NCBI RefSeq assembly: GCF_000174015.1
Contig: NZ_ACFE01000002.1
Span: 1 to 64,000, forward strand
Reading direction: 5' to 3'
From: Lancefieldella rimae ATCC 49626
GTDB taxonomy: Bacteria > Actinomycetota > Coriobacteriia > Coriobacteriales > Atopobiaceae
Length of the DNA: 64,000 bases
The position numbers and the translations under genes were made by a program. Position 1 is the first letter of the stretch, and each line of letters opens with the position of its first letter. Below the pieces are notes generated by a model. It did not search any database. It saw nothing but the letters and a program-made list of their open reading frames with translations, and was not told the DNA's origin. Below, one piece after another: positions 28,174 to 36,263 of the stretch.

Positions 28174-28284
28174 AAAAAGCGCGCTTAGTAGGTACGGATG
28201 CCCGTAAGGGACCCCTTATGGCTGCTGCCTCCCGGCCCTGACCAGGTTCGAGGTGTTACGTCACCCGTACCCACTAAACGCGCT
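28174..28284 (-). ncRNA. ffs: Small signal recognition particle RNA (4.5S type)
   Basis: The minus strand holds the SRP helix 8 core, with GGTCAGGGCCGGGAGG followed by CAGCAGCC and flanking strands that pair through the whole length. The outer stem pairs GCGCGTTTAGTGGGTACGG with a 3' strand ending at about 28179, allowing G-U pairs. The RNA is about 105 nt and is followed on the minus strand by TTTTTG as terminator (28178-28173). It is the RNA scaffold for Ffh in co-translational membrane targeting. The exact ends are estimates. Confidence 0.93.
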
Positions 28285-28400
28285 GTAGATACTCTACCCT
28301 ATTCGAAAGTCTTATGCACGGCACACTTTAGATTGAATTGAAGCCGGATTCACCGTGAACGCAAACCCCTCTCCAACCAAAGTATGCCTAAACTCAGGTT

Positions 28401-30107
28401 TTATCGTCTGTGAGCTCGATAATAAGCAATCAGCGACTGTGTGGAAGCATCCTGCGTTGCACAGGCGTCATCGTCGTGCAGTGCCGGTGTAATCTGTTTT
28501 GCCAACTGCTTTCCAAGCTCAACGCCCCATTGATCGAACGAATCGATACCCCAGACAACGCCCTCAACAAACGTAATATGCTCATACAACGCAATGAGTT
28601 CACCTAAAGCACACGGCGTAAGTTGATCGCCAAAAATAGAGGTGGTTGGACGATTTCCCGTGAATACGCGAGCCGGCACCATCCACTCGGGAGTTCCTTC
28701 AGCTCTCACTTCATCGGCGGTCTTGCCAAATGCAAGCGCCTTGGTCTGCGCTAGGAAATTGGCCAAGAAGAGCTCGTGGACATCCTGAGATCCGTCTTTT
28801 GTCGGATTGTGCGTATTGGCAAAGGCAATGAAATCACAGGGGATCAATCGAGTCCCTTGGTGAATCAGCTGGTAGAAAGCATGCTGGCCATTCGTCCCCG
28901 CTTCTCCCCAGAAAACTTCACCGGTCTCCGTTGTTACCGGAGAACCGTCCCAACGTGTTGACTTACCATTTGACTCCATGGTGAGCTGCTGAAGATAGGC
29001 AGGGAATCGATGCAGGTATTGATCGTATGGGAGTACGGCATGTGTGGCTGCTTTAAAGAAATTGGCATACCAAACATTGAGAAGACCCATGAGCGCCACC
29101 ACATTTTGCTCAAGCGGAGTGTTCTTGAAGTAATTGTCTACAAAGTGGAAGCCATGTAAAAACTCTTCGAAACGCTCGGGGCCATACGTCAAGGCAATTG
29201 CCAAACCAACCGCAGAGTCAACGGAATAGCGGCCGCCTACCCAATTCCAAAAACCAAACGCATTGTCCGGATCAATTCCGAAGGCTTCCACTTTATCCAA
29301 AGCGGTAGATACGGCCACAAAGTGCTTACGAATTGCTTCGGCTTGCTGTTGGCCGGAACCATCAATGGCACCCGCCTTCTGCAACGCCTCAAGAAGCCAT
29401 GTGCGAGCACTGCGAGCATTTGTCAGCGTTTCAAGCGTCGTAAAGGTCTTAGAAACCACAATAAAGAGTGTCGTCTCAGGATCAAGGCCGCGTGTTTTCT
29501 CAACCAAATCCGAAGGGTCAATGTTGGACACAAAGCGCGCGGTAATGTCAGCATCGGCGTATGGGCGAAGCGCTTCATAGACCATCACAGGGCCCAAATC
29601 AGAGCCGCCAATACCAATACTGACGATGGTTTTTATCGATTTTCCCGTAACGCCTTTCCACTCGCCCGAGCGTACCCGGTCACAAAAGGCATACATCCTC
29701 TCAAGCGTATGACGCACATCGGCTACGGTATCTTGGCCATCTACGACAAATGTACCGATCTGGTCAGCGGGACGTCGCAGCGCCGTATGCAAAACCGCAC
29801 GATCCTCTGTTGTATTGACGTGCTTTCCGCTATACATATCGGCACGACGCTCTTCAAGACCTACCTCACGGGCAAGCTCACACAACAGCTGAAGGGTCTT
29901 CTCGTCAACAAGATTCTTTGAGAGATCTATCTGAAACTCGTCAAGCGTAAACGTTAGGCGAGAAGTGCGCGTAGGATCTTGTGCAAACCACGTGCGTAAA
30001 TCAATTCCTTTTTGAGTAAGCTCTTGATAGCGTGCTTGAAGTGCCTCCCAAGCTTTAGTTTGAGTGGGATCAACGGGTTTATGTGTGGGGGCAGTTTGTA
30101 CGGCCAT
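28401..30107 (-). CDS. pgi: Glucose-6-phosphate isomerase
   Basis: Pgi interconverts glucose 6-phosphate and fructose 6-phosphate. The 568-residue protein has [19 protein letters not shown], the [13 protein letters not shown] sugar-phosphate loop, the [12 protein letters not shown] segment and the C-terminal [11 protein letters not shown] signature. The length fits the long bacterial class. The ribosome site AAAGGAGAT lies 3-4 nt before ATG. It stands alone on the minus strand, followed by about 115 bp of non-coding DNA before the SRP RNA. Confidence 0.97.
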   Translation of the reverse strand: MAVQTAPTHKPVDPTQTKAWEALQARYQELTQKGIDLRTWFAQDPTRTSRLTFTLDEFQIDLSKNLVDEKTLQLLCELAREVGLEERRADMYSGKHVNTTEDRAVLHTALRRPADQIGTFVVDGQDTVADVRHTLERMYAFCDRVRSGEWKGVTGKSIKTIVSIGIGGSDLGPVMVYEALRPYADADITARFVSNIDPSDLVEKTRGLDPETTLFIVVSKTFTTLETLTNARSARTWLLEALQKAGAIDGSGQQQAEAIRKHFVAVSTALDKVEAFGIDPDNAFGFWNWVGGRYSVDSAVGLAIALTYGPERFEEFLHGFHFVDNYFKNTPLEQNVVALMGLLNVWYANFFKAATHAVLPYDQYLHRFPAYLQQLTMESNGKSTRWDGSPVTTETGEVFWGEAGTNGQHAFYQLIHQGTRLIPCDFIAFANTHNPTKDGSQDVHELFLANFLAQTKALAFGKTADEVRAEGTPEWMVPARVFTGNRPTTSIFGDQLTPCALGELIALYEHITFVEGVVWGIDSFDQWGVELGKQLAKQITPALHDDDACATQDASTQSLIAYYRAHRR

Positions 30108-30179
30108 GAGATCTCCTTTGGTTGCATACTGCTTTAAGGATAGACCGCATGGCCGTCTGAATCTAGTTAAATCATAGTA

Positions 30180-30704
30180 TTAATATGGTTCTCCTTGTGG
30201 CGGAACCTGTTTAAGATACGCCCACCGCACCTGTTTTTCATGAGAATCTCCCAATGCACCTGCAAAGTTATCAAGGTTTAACACGCGCATTCCAAGAACA
30301 TGTACTACCAGACCGGGAGTGAGAAACGCTGCTTTTTCCGTAGGCTGTGTAACAAGCTCGGTGCTAAACGCCGATCGAAACGACTCTAAAGCTAAGTCGT
30401 CACAGATAAACACCGTATCCGGATCTATTGTCATGACCGCTTGCCGTACAAGCGCAGTAGGCAGCGGAGCCAGATGGTCTGACGTTGTAGAAAGTGATAT
30501 CCAGTCTTCCGGAGCATAGCCAAGTCTCTCAAGCGAGGCCCGCAGAGCCGTAAGCTCGTCTGGTGTGAAATCTGAACCCTTAACGAACAAAACCGGTGCA
30601 AAGGCATTCCCTTCCATACGGACCTCCTGATTGATAAGGTCTTGCAACTCTTTTGTTGCCTTGGCAACGATAATTTCTTTGCGCATAACCCTTTTGCTTG
30701 GCAT
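30180..30704 (-). CDS. Hypothetical protein
   Basis: This 174-residue soluble protein has no motif that I recognise. It has a basic N-terminus, a uracil-DNA-glycosylase-like length and a mixed alpha/beta composition (VFICDDLALESF, VVHVLGMRVLNLDNFAGAL). The start at MPSKRV is backed by GGAAGGGG 7 nt upstream; a second ATG at codon 7 is possible. It is divergent from trxA and 72 bp upstream of pgi. The function is unknown. Confidence 0.6.
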   Translation of the reverse strand: MPSKRVMRKEIIVAKATKELQDLINQEVRMEGNAFAPVLFVKGSDFTPDELTALRASLERLGYAPEDWISLSTTSDHLAPLPTALVRQAVMTIDPDTVFICDDLALESFRSAFSTELVTQPTEKAAFLTPGLVVHVLGMRVLNLDNFAGALGDSHEKQVRWAYLKQVPPQGEPY

Positions 30705-30845
30705 ATATGCCCCTTCCAGACGTTTCTACTATGCACGGTTTTTACAATTTGGGCAACTCTATGTATGGCATTGTCCATTTTGGGGATAAGGCCAGTAACG
30801 ACAAAACGCGAGGCATAAAAGCCGCGCAAAACAGGAGGTATATTT

Positions 30846-31163
30846 ATGGCACAGCAACTAACTACTGCAGAGTTTGACTCTGTTCTCGCTTCCGCAGATA
30901 AGCCTGTCCTTGTAGACTTCTGGGCTTCTTGGTGCGGACCTTGCCGAGCACTCGGCCCTGTTGTAGAGCAGGTCGGCGAAGAAATGTCCGATAAGCTCAG
31001 CGTTTATAAGGTCAATGTTGACGATGAGCCCGATCTTGCCACGAGGTTCCGCATTGTGTCCATTCCAACGCTCATTCTCTTTAAGGGTGGCGAGCCCGTT
31101 CATACTATGGTCGGAAACCTCCCCAAGTCTGATCTTGTCTCGGAACTTACCGCAAATCTTTAA
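30846..31163 (+). CDS. trxA: Thioredoxin
   Basis: This 105-residue thioredoxin has the active site WASWCGPCRALGP, the cis-Pro segment VSIPTLILF and the C-terminal helix. It reduces protein disulphides in the cytosol. A strong ribosome site, CAGGAGG, precedes ATG. It is divergent from the hypothetical gene upstream, with the PAP2 gene next on the same strand 109 bp downstream. Confidence 0.96.
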   Translation: MAQQLTTAEFDSVLASADKPVLVDFWASWCGPCRALGPVVEQVGEEMSDKLSVYKVNVDDEPDLATRFRIVSIPTLILFKGGEPVHTMVGNLPKSDLVSELTANL

Positions 31164-31272
31164 GTTCTTCTTGCTCTCTGGGTTATGTTTCTGTATACCT
31201 GCAAGTACTGATAAAATAGAAACACCACAGCGGCACGTCTTTTCGGCGCGCCGCTTCTTGTAAGGGGCGTAT

Positions 31273-32055
31273 GTGTCAGGACGTACAGATACTCATATAT
31301 CACAGGATACCTTCTCCTCCGAGGGCGATAAGACCCGCGATCTCTCTGTTCTTGCAACGACAGATTCCGAGAAGACCGGGCAGTTGAAAGGCATTCGTCG
31401 CCACATTATCTTATCCAAGCTCCGTGCGAGTCTTTCGGTTGGAATTCTTGTCCTTGCCGCTACCGTTTTCGTACTCCTGCTCATTGACGTCACCGCCGGC
31501 GATGTCATAGGTCTTGATAGATTTGCATACCGCCTTATAGTGGTACATCTGCGCACACCTTGGCTTACCGGGATTATGGAGGGCTTTTCTGGTCTTGCAA
31601 GTCCGGTTACGGTTATCGTCATGTTGATCGTAGTTGCCGCGTTCGCACCCGGTCCCAACGTAGGCCGCCTTGCATCCATCAACCTTGCCAGTGCCTTGGC
31701 GGTTGACCTCATCTTTAAAGCAATCGTACAGCGACCCCGTCCGGATGGTTTTCGCTTGGTTGTGGAAACGGGCTACAGCTTTCCTTCCGGTCACTCAATG
31801 TTTTCAATGGCATTTTACGGTTTTCTTATCTGGCTGGTTTGGCACTATGAGAAAGACCGTCTTCAGCGCTGGCTCTTTTGCTTTTCGTTTGCCTTTATTA
31901 TCGTCATGATTGGTATAAGCCGCATCTATCTGGGAGTACACTACGCCTCAGATGTTCTCGGTGGCTATTCGCTTGCCCTGGTCTGGTTGGTTCTTTTCAC
32001 CAAGCTTATGGTACCCGCACTGATACGCCAACCAAAAGAGCCTCCCTTGGACTGA
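31273..32055 (+). CDS. PAP2-family membrane phosphatase
   Basis: This 260-residue integral membrane protein has all three acid-phosphatase motifs: KAIVQRPRP, PSGHSM and SRIYLGVHYASDVLGG. A polar N-terminus of about 45 residues precedes six predicted helices. Undecaprenyl-diphosphate or phosphatidylglycerol-phosphate dephosphorylation is the usual role; the substrate cannot be fixed. The start is read as GTG after AAGGGG. An overlapping ATG is in another frame. Its 3' end overlaps a terminator for the convergent phosphoesterase gene. Confidence 0.92.
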   Translation: MSGRTDTHISQDTFSSEGDKTRDLSVLATTDSEKTGQLKGIRRHIILSKLRASLSVGILVLAATVFVLLLIDVTAGDVIGLDRFAYRLIVVHLRTPWLTGIMEGFSGLASPVTVIVMLIVVAAFAPGPNVGRLASINLASALAVDLIFKAIVQRPRPDGFRLVVETGYSFPSGHSMFSMAFYGFLIWLVWHYEKDRLQRWLFCFSFAFIIVMIGISRIYLGVHYASDVLGGYSLALVWLVLFTKLMVPALIRQPKEPPLD

Positions 32056-32060
32056 GGCTC
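32034..32060 (-). terminator. Rho-independent terminator of the phosphoesterase gene
   Basis: On the minus strand GAGCCTC (32060-32054), a 9-nt loop and GAGGCTC (32044-32038) are followed by TTTT (32037-32034). It lies 12 bp after the phosphoesterase stop and inside the last codons of the convergent PAP2 gene. Confidence 0.65.
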
Positions 32061-32072
32061 CTGTTTGCACTC

Positions 32073-32600
32073 TTAAGACTTAGAAGAAAACAGACCCCTC
32101 ATTACCTTGCGCGTAGAAAGGCTGTCCTTTTCGCCTAACTGAATGATTTTTGCATCTACGATTTTCTGAGCAACGTCATCAACGAAAATCCGTCCTATCG
32201 TAGGCCCCTGCGGTCCCCGAGGAAATGTTGGACTTCCCGGATTCATGACCAAAGTATCAGTCCATTCGTCCTTCTCGATAAAAGGGCGATGCGTGTGTCC
32301 GCAGATGGCAACGTCACATCTCATAAGGTCCAGGCGCTCACGATAATGGCAAACCTCCCATTTGAGTCCGTCTGCATAGAAAAATACCTTTTTGCGCACC
32401 ATAGGACCGTAGTCATATGCAAAGTCATTGTTACCCAAACACATCCGTACGGGAGCGATTTCCTGAAGGGTTTTGTAGTCTTCAAGCGAGGTTATATCGC
32501 CTGCATGCACGATGCAATGAGTGCCCTGAAGTGCTTCCAATAACTCAGCCGATAAATATCCGTGCGTATCTGAAATAATGTCGTATCGTACTAGTGACAT
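32073..32600 (-). CDS. YfcE/MJ0936-type metallophosphoesterase
   Basis: This 175-residue calcineurin-like phosphoesterase has all metal-binding motifs: DTHG, AGDI, GNND and GHTH, plus the family end-motif NPGSPTFPR. The members studied hydrolyse phosphodiesters such as bis-p-nitrophenyl phosphate; the natural substrate is not known. It starts at ATG 32600, with only a weak ribosome site. It converges with the PAP2 gene, 17 bp away. Confidence 0.92.
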   Translation of the reverse strand: MSLVRYDIISDTHGYLSAELLEALQGTHCIVHAGDITSLEDYKTLQEIAPVRMCLGNNDFAYDYGPMVRKKVFFYADGLKWEVCHYRERLDLMRCDVAICGHTHRPFIEKDEWTDTLVMNPGSPTFPRGPQGPTIGRIFVDDVAQKIVDAKIIQLGEKDSLSTRKVMRGLFSSKS

Positions 32601-32671
32601 ATACTGTTCTTCCTGTTAAATTGCCATCACGTGCTACTCAAGATTGAGCAATCGTACCCGTAAAGCTCTTT

Positions 32672-33385
32672 CTATATACCAAGAGCCCGTTTAAGAGCAA
32701 CTACACGACGACGTGAAACCGAGATGTGTTTGTCCTCAAAACCTTGAATAGTAAGTTGTAGGATACCGGCAGATATAACTTCCACGTCTGCAACATACTC
32801 TAAATTTACAATATAGCTACGATGGATACGGAAAAAGCCGTGTCCCACTAAACGATCTTCAAGTTTCTGCAGAGAAATTGTCGAGAGGAACCGGTCGGTC
32901 TCGGTATAGATGCAGGAATAATCGTCTTTTGCTTCAATAAAGCGTATTTGATCAATGGGGACCAAAACCTTACTGCCGCTTTTTACAACGGGGATTCTTT
33001 CTACACTTGCCGGAAGATTCAAAGGTTTTATGTGCTCAACAATCTTATCAAGTGCCTGCGCAAGACGATCCGTTTCAACGGGCTTCATTAAATAGTCCGT
33101 AGCATCTACCCCAAAGGCATCCAGTGCATATTCGCTATACGCCGTCACAAAAACAACTTGCGGTGGATTCTTCAGCTTATGGAGGGCTTCGGCAAGTTGC
33201 ATACCATTGGTCTTTGGCATGGAGATGTCCAAAAACATGACATCAACCCGGACTTCCATGAGCTTCTCGACTGCTTCACGTGCACTCGTTGCTTCAACTA
33301 TGAGATCAACGCGGCCCGATTCTTCCAACAAATACTTCAACTCAGAACGAGCCGGAGCCTCATCATCAACGATCATTGCACGCAT
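32672..33385 (-). CDS. LytTR-family response regulator
   Basis: This 237-residue two-component regulator has an intact receiver (acidic pair in MIVDDEAP, phosphoacceptor Asp in VMFLDISMP, Lys in LMKPVET), then a LytTR DNA-binding domain (about 135-235: RIPVVKSGSKVLVPIDQIRFIEAKDDYSCIYT and HGFFRIHRSYIVNLEYV). Its partner kinase ends 18 bp upstream. Such pairs often control autolysis, or transporters that sense pyruvate or peptides; here the third operon member is a QueT transporter. Confidence 0.93.
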   Translation of the reverse strand: MRAMIVDDEAPARSELKYLLEESGRVDLIVEATSAREAVEKLMEVRVDVMFLDISMPKTNGMQLAEALHKLKNPPQVVFVTAYSEYALDAFGVDATDYLMKPVETDRLAQALDKIVEHIKPLNLPASVERIPVVKSGSKVLVPIDQIRFIEAKDDYSCIYTETDRFLSTISLQKLEDRLVGHGFFRIHRSYIVNLEYVADVEVISAGILQLTIQGFEDKHISVSRRRVVALKRALGI

Positions 33386-33403
33386 ACCGTAAGCCCCCTA
33401 TTA

Positions 33404-34759
33404 CTATACGTATTGTGTGGCGCCATGTTCTATGAACAGCCCTTTTTGTTCGGCAGCGCCTGCAAGTTTTAAAGTTACACAAGTACCCTTACCCAATTTG
33501 GAAAGAATCTCAACACCGGAGCCCTGATCATAGAAACGCTCCACACGCTCAAGCACGTTTCTCAGAGCAATACCTGTTCCTTTTTGCGCTCGCGAAGGAT
33601 ACTCATCGTCTTGTGTAGTCAAAAGATTTTTGACCTGATCTTCTTCCATACCCAGGCCGTCGTCAGCTATGGCAATGAGAATGTCGCCCCCGTCGCTGGC
33701 AACGTGCACGTCAATATGCAATGGCCCCTCATCGCGCATGGCATGCCGTACCGCATTTTCAACAATGGGCTGCACCAAAAAGGAAGGGACGAGAATATCC
33801 TCACATCCCGCCTCTACGTGTTCGCTTTCAATAATGCGCTTCTCGCCAAATCGAGCCTTCTCGATGGTGAGATAGCTACGTACCTGCGTAAGTTCCTGCG
33901 AAAGCGGAATGAGCGCATCGGCGGAGCTCTCAAGAGTCCTGCGGTACAGTCCGGCAAACTCACGAAGGAGATTACGCGCTTTTTCGGGATCGGTGCGTGT
34001 TAAAGAAGCAATGGTATTTAGTGTATTGAACAAAAAGTGGGGATTGATTTGGGCCTGCAATGCTTTCACTTCCGCCCGAGCGGTGAGCTCTGCCTGTCGA
34101 TCAAGTTCGTAGGAAGAAAGCTGCGTTGAGAGGAGCTGCCCTAAGCCTTCCGCAATCGCAAGTTGCGTCCGATCAATATCAATTCCGCGACGATAGTACA
34201 GCTTGATGGCGCCTACCGCCTTATCTTGCACCATCAGAGGAACGATAATACCGAAAGCGCTTCCGCGAGTAGCACTCTTGCGCTTCAACACTTGTTGGCG
34301 GCTATCAATCGATACAAATGTCTCCATACGACAACTCGCAAGCACCTCGGAGGTGGGACCGGATATACGTGATCCGGGAAGGTGCGTGGTTGGAATGTCC
34401 CCCTCAAATCCAAGTACATGCTCACGATCGGTTAGTCCTATTGCGGCTGCAGATGTCTGCGGCAACAATAAAGAGCAGATAATAGGGGCACTTTCTGCAT
34501 TTAATCCACCACGGAGGTTTTTAAGTGTCTGCGACGCCACATCAAGTGTTCGCTCCGTTGCTTGAGAGTGATCGGTATCCGGCGAAGGCATCATGGTACC
34601 ACTTAAAATGACGAGCATGGCAAAGCCCGCTCCTGCCGCCATCGCCGCAACGAGATTATCGAAAATAACTCCCAGCGTAAGAAGGACCAAAAACACAAAG
34701 CATATAAAAATGAACGCGATATGTTTTGTACGCGTCGTGTACGTTAAAAATCTCTTCAT
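33404..34759 (-). CDS. LytS-type sensor histidine kinase
   Basis: This 451-residue kinase has two N-terminal membrane helices (about 13-55), a GAF-like sensory region (about 85-215), and the His_kinase domain with the phosphoacceptor His in QINPHFLFNTLNTIASL. An HATPase region follows (VENAVRHAM, IADDGLGM, GTGIALRNVLERV). Its ATG overlaps the TGA stop of queT (ATGA), so the queT-kinase-regulator order is one operon. The sensor has no substrate-binding domain that I can name. Confidence 0.92.
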   Translation of the reverse strand: MKRFLTYTTRTKHIAFIFICFVFLVLLTLGVIFDNLVAAMAAGAGFAMLVILSGTMMPSPDTDHSQATERTLDVASQTLKNLRGGLNAESAPIICSLLLPQTSAAAIGLTDREHVLGFEGDIPTTHLPGSRISGPTSEVLASCRMETFVSIDSRQQVLKRKSATRGSAFGIIVPLMVQDKAVGAIKLYYRRGIDIDRTQLAIAEGLGQLLSTQLSSYELDRQAELTARAEVKALQAQINPHFLFNTLNTIASLTRTDPEKARNLLREFAGLYRRTLESSADALIPLSQELTQVRSYLTIEKARFGEKRIIESEHVEAGCEDILVPSFLVQPIVENAVRHAMRDEGPLHIDVHVASDGGDILIAIADDGLGMEEDQVKNLLTTQDDEYPSRAQKGTGIALRNVLERVERFYDQGSGVEILSKLGKGTCVTLKLAGAAEQKGLFIEHGATQYV

Positions 34760-35382
34760 ACCGAAATCTGCATACCCTCAGGCTCCTCAAGAGATGCCGG
34801 TAATGGAGTCTTCTTGAGTGCACGCACAAGTGGCAGTCCAAGTATATAGAGGACAACTGCCTCACCAAGGCCTGTCGTAAACAGTCCAAAGAGATACATC
34901 AGCATATACGAAGTCTCAAGATCGATATCCGTAAACGGAATGGTGTAAAACCCGATGCCTTTGAGGAGAATAGGAAGATATGCCGGGACAATTACTGCAT
35001 TTGCAAGAACCGGCCCCAAAAGTGCCAAAAGTGGTCTTTTTCTCATCTTCCACGTAATAAACGCACCTACGCATGTGGCAAGCGACCCAAATACAACGTC
35101 AAGCAAGCCAAGGGCTCCGGTACCGGAAAGAGCCATATTTGCAACGTTGGCAATCACGCAGCCAAGAGTCAGACCCGGAACCGCGTCAAAGGTAAACAGA
35201 GCCAGTACCGTCAAAGCTTCTGAGATACGGAACTGGATGGGGCCCCATGCAAGACTTCCTAAAAACAAAATGGTAATGAGGGTAAAAGCTGCGTATACTG
35301 CAGCAATCATACCAATACGGGCAATGTGACGTGTTTTCTCAAACGTATTTTCCGTAGATTGTCGTGCGTACTTTGACAACAT
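34756..35382 (-). CDS. queT: QueT-family queuosine-precursor transporter (ECF S component)
   Basis: This 208-residue protein has about five or six membrane helices and the QueT signature GPIQFRISEALTVLALF, with the ANVANMALSG and SLATCVGAFITWKM segments. It would take up queuosine precursors as the substrate-binding S component of an energy-coupling factor transporter; no ECF ATPase or T component is in the window. AAGGGG lies unusually close to the ATG, so the second codon (TTG) could be the true start. It overlaps the kinase gene by 4 bp. Confidence 0.9.
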   Translation of the reverse strand: MLSKYARQSTENTFEKTRHIARIGMIAAVYAAFTLITILFLGSLAWGPIQFRISEALTVLALFTFDAVPGLTLGCVIANVANMALSGTGALGLLDVVFGSLATCVGAFITWKMRKRPLLALLGPVLANAVIVPAYLPILLKGIGFYTIPFTDIDLETSYMLMYLFGLFTTGLGEAVVLYILGLPLVRALKKTPLPASLEEPEGMQISV

Positions 35383-35439
35383 AACCCCTTACATAAAGCA
35401 AAACATATCATCGTTTAGTTGCGCTACAAACTATAGTAA

Positions 35440-35457
35440 CCTCTTGATCCCAAGAGG
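35440..35457. repeat. Perfect 7-bp hairpin upstream of queT
   Basis: CCTCTTG and CAAGAGG (35440-35446 and 35451-35457) flank a 4-nt loop, 58 bp upstream of queT and 60 bp after the GatD-like gene. On the minus strand a second small stem (TAGTT / AACTA) follows. It may be a weak terminator or a leader element; I could not match the preQ1 riboswitch consensus. Confidence 0.45.
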
Positions 35458-35516
35458 GCAAACTTTACACTTTTATATCAACTGTTATAGTAATGACAAC
35501 AACTTTGCAGGCCAAC

Positions 35517-36263
35517 CTAGTAATGCAGGTGCATTCCCGGATACACCATCTCGCGAAGATGCTTCTCGTACGCCGCAACGGCTTCCTGCTCAAACGCCAG
35601 AGGCGTCTCCTTCTCGCCCATGGTATCCAAAAACCAACGCATAAGATATGGATTAAGAGGAAGCAGCGGTCCAATAATCCACGTAGCAATGCAGTTACCC
35701 CGGCGAAATCCCTCAAGCTTGCTTTCTTTGTTGATTCCAAATCCGGTAGAGTTCCGTATGAAGTACGAAGAAGAATTATCACCCTCGGTCAACGTAAACT
35801 GCATCTTAAAGCCGACCACTTCAAAGGGCTTCTCGCCATTGCCCGGTTCAAACGTACCAACCTGCACGTCATGAAAACGACGCGGCATATATCGCGTGGT
35901 GGTGTAGTCAAACAGACCAAGACCTGCGATACGTGATCCATCGGGATTGACAATCTCTTTGCCGAGAAGATCGGCGGCATTCCCCGCAAAAATCATGGGA
36001 ACGCCCGCATCGGCAAGCTCTGCCAGCCGCTCTTTATATGGCATAAGACGTTTAAGCACAAACTCTTGTTGTGCCTCCGTCATACCGCCAAGCACAATAC
36101 CTGAAGGAGTATGCTCGGCAAAGTAAGGCTTGCTATCGTGGGTGGTGGAAACAATATGCTCCGGAGACAGACATGCTTCCACGTACATATAATTGCCGTT
36201 GTCGCCGCCCTGGTTACCATATTCAGGATAGAGAATCTCAACTTTGGTTTCCAACTTACTCAT
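35517..36263 (-). CDS. GatD-like type 1 glutamine amidotransferase homologue lacking its nucleophile
   Basis: It is paired with the MurT-like gene (8-bp overlap), as GatD is in lipid II isoglutaminyl synthase. The fold is recognisable (LYPEYGNQGGDNGN, GIVLGGMTEAQQEFV, GLGLFDYTTTR, IIGPLLPLNPYL). The canonical nucleophile segment (VCGGYQLLG) reads FAGNAADLLG, so Gly94 stands where Cys94 is expected. The catalytic His of the canonical YLHGP is Ile197 in WIIGP, and the VGFENHGGRT segment is VGFKMQFTLT. Glutaminase activity is therefore not expected. The 248-residue length is normal, which argues against simple decay. Confidence 0.85.
   Translation of the reverse strand: MSKLETKVEILYPEYGNQGGDNGNYMYVEACLSPEHIVSTTHDSKPYFAEHTPSGIVLGGMTEAQQEFVLKRLMPYKERLAELADAGVPMIFAGNAADLLGKEIVNPDGSRIAGLGLFDYTTTRYMPRRFHDVQVGTFEPGNGEKPFEVVGFKMQFTLTEGDNSSSYFIRNSTGFGINKESKLEGFRRGNCIATWIIGPLLPLNPYLMRWFLDTMGEKETPLAFEQEAVAAYEKHLREMVYPGMHLHY

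Noticed and set aside
35383..35460. preQ1-I riboswitch before queT
   Set aside because: An AGAGGTT-like block is present, but the required downstream pairing strand and A-rich tail are not in the right place.
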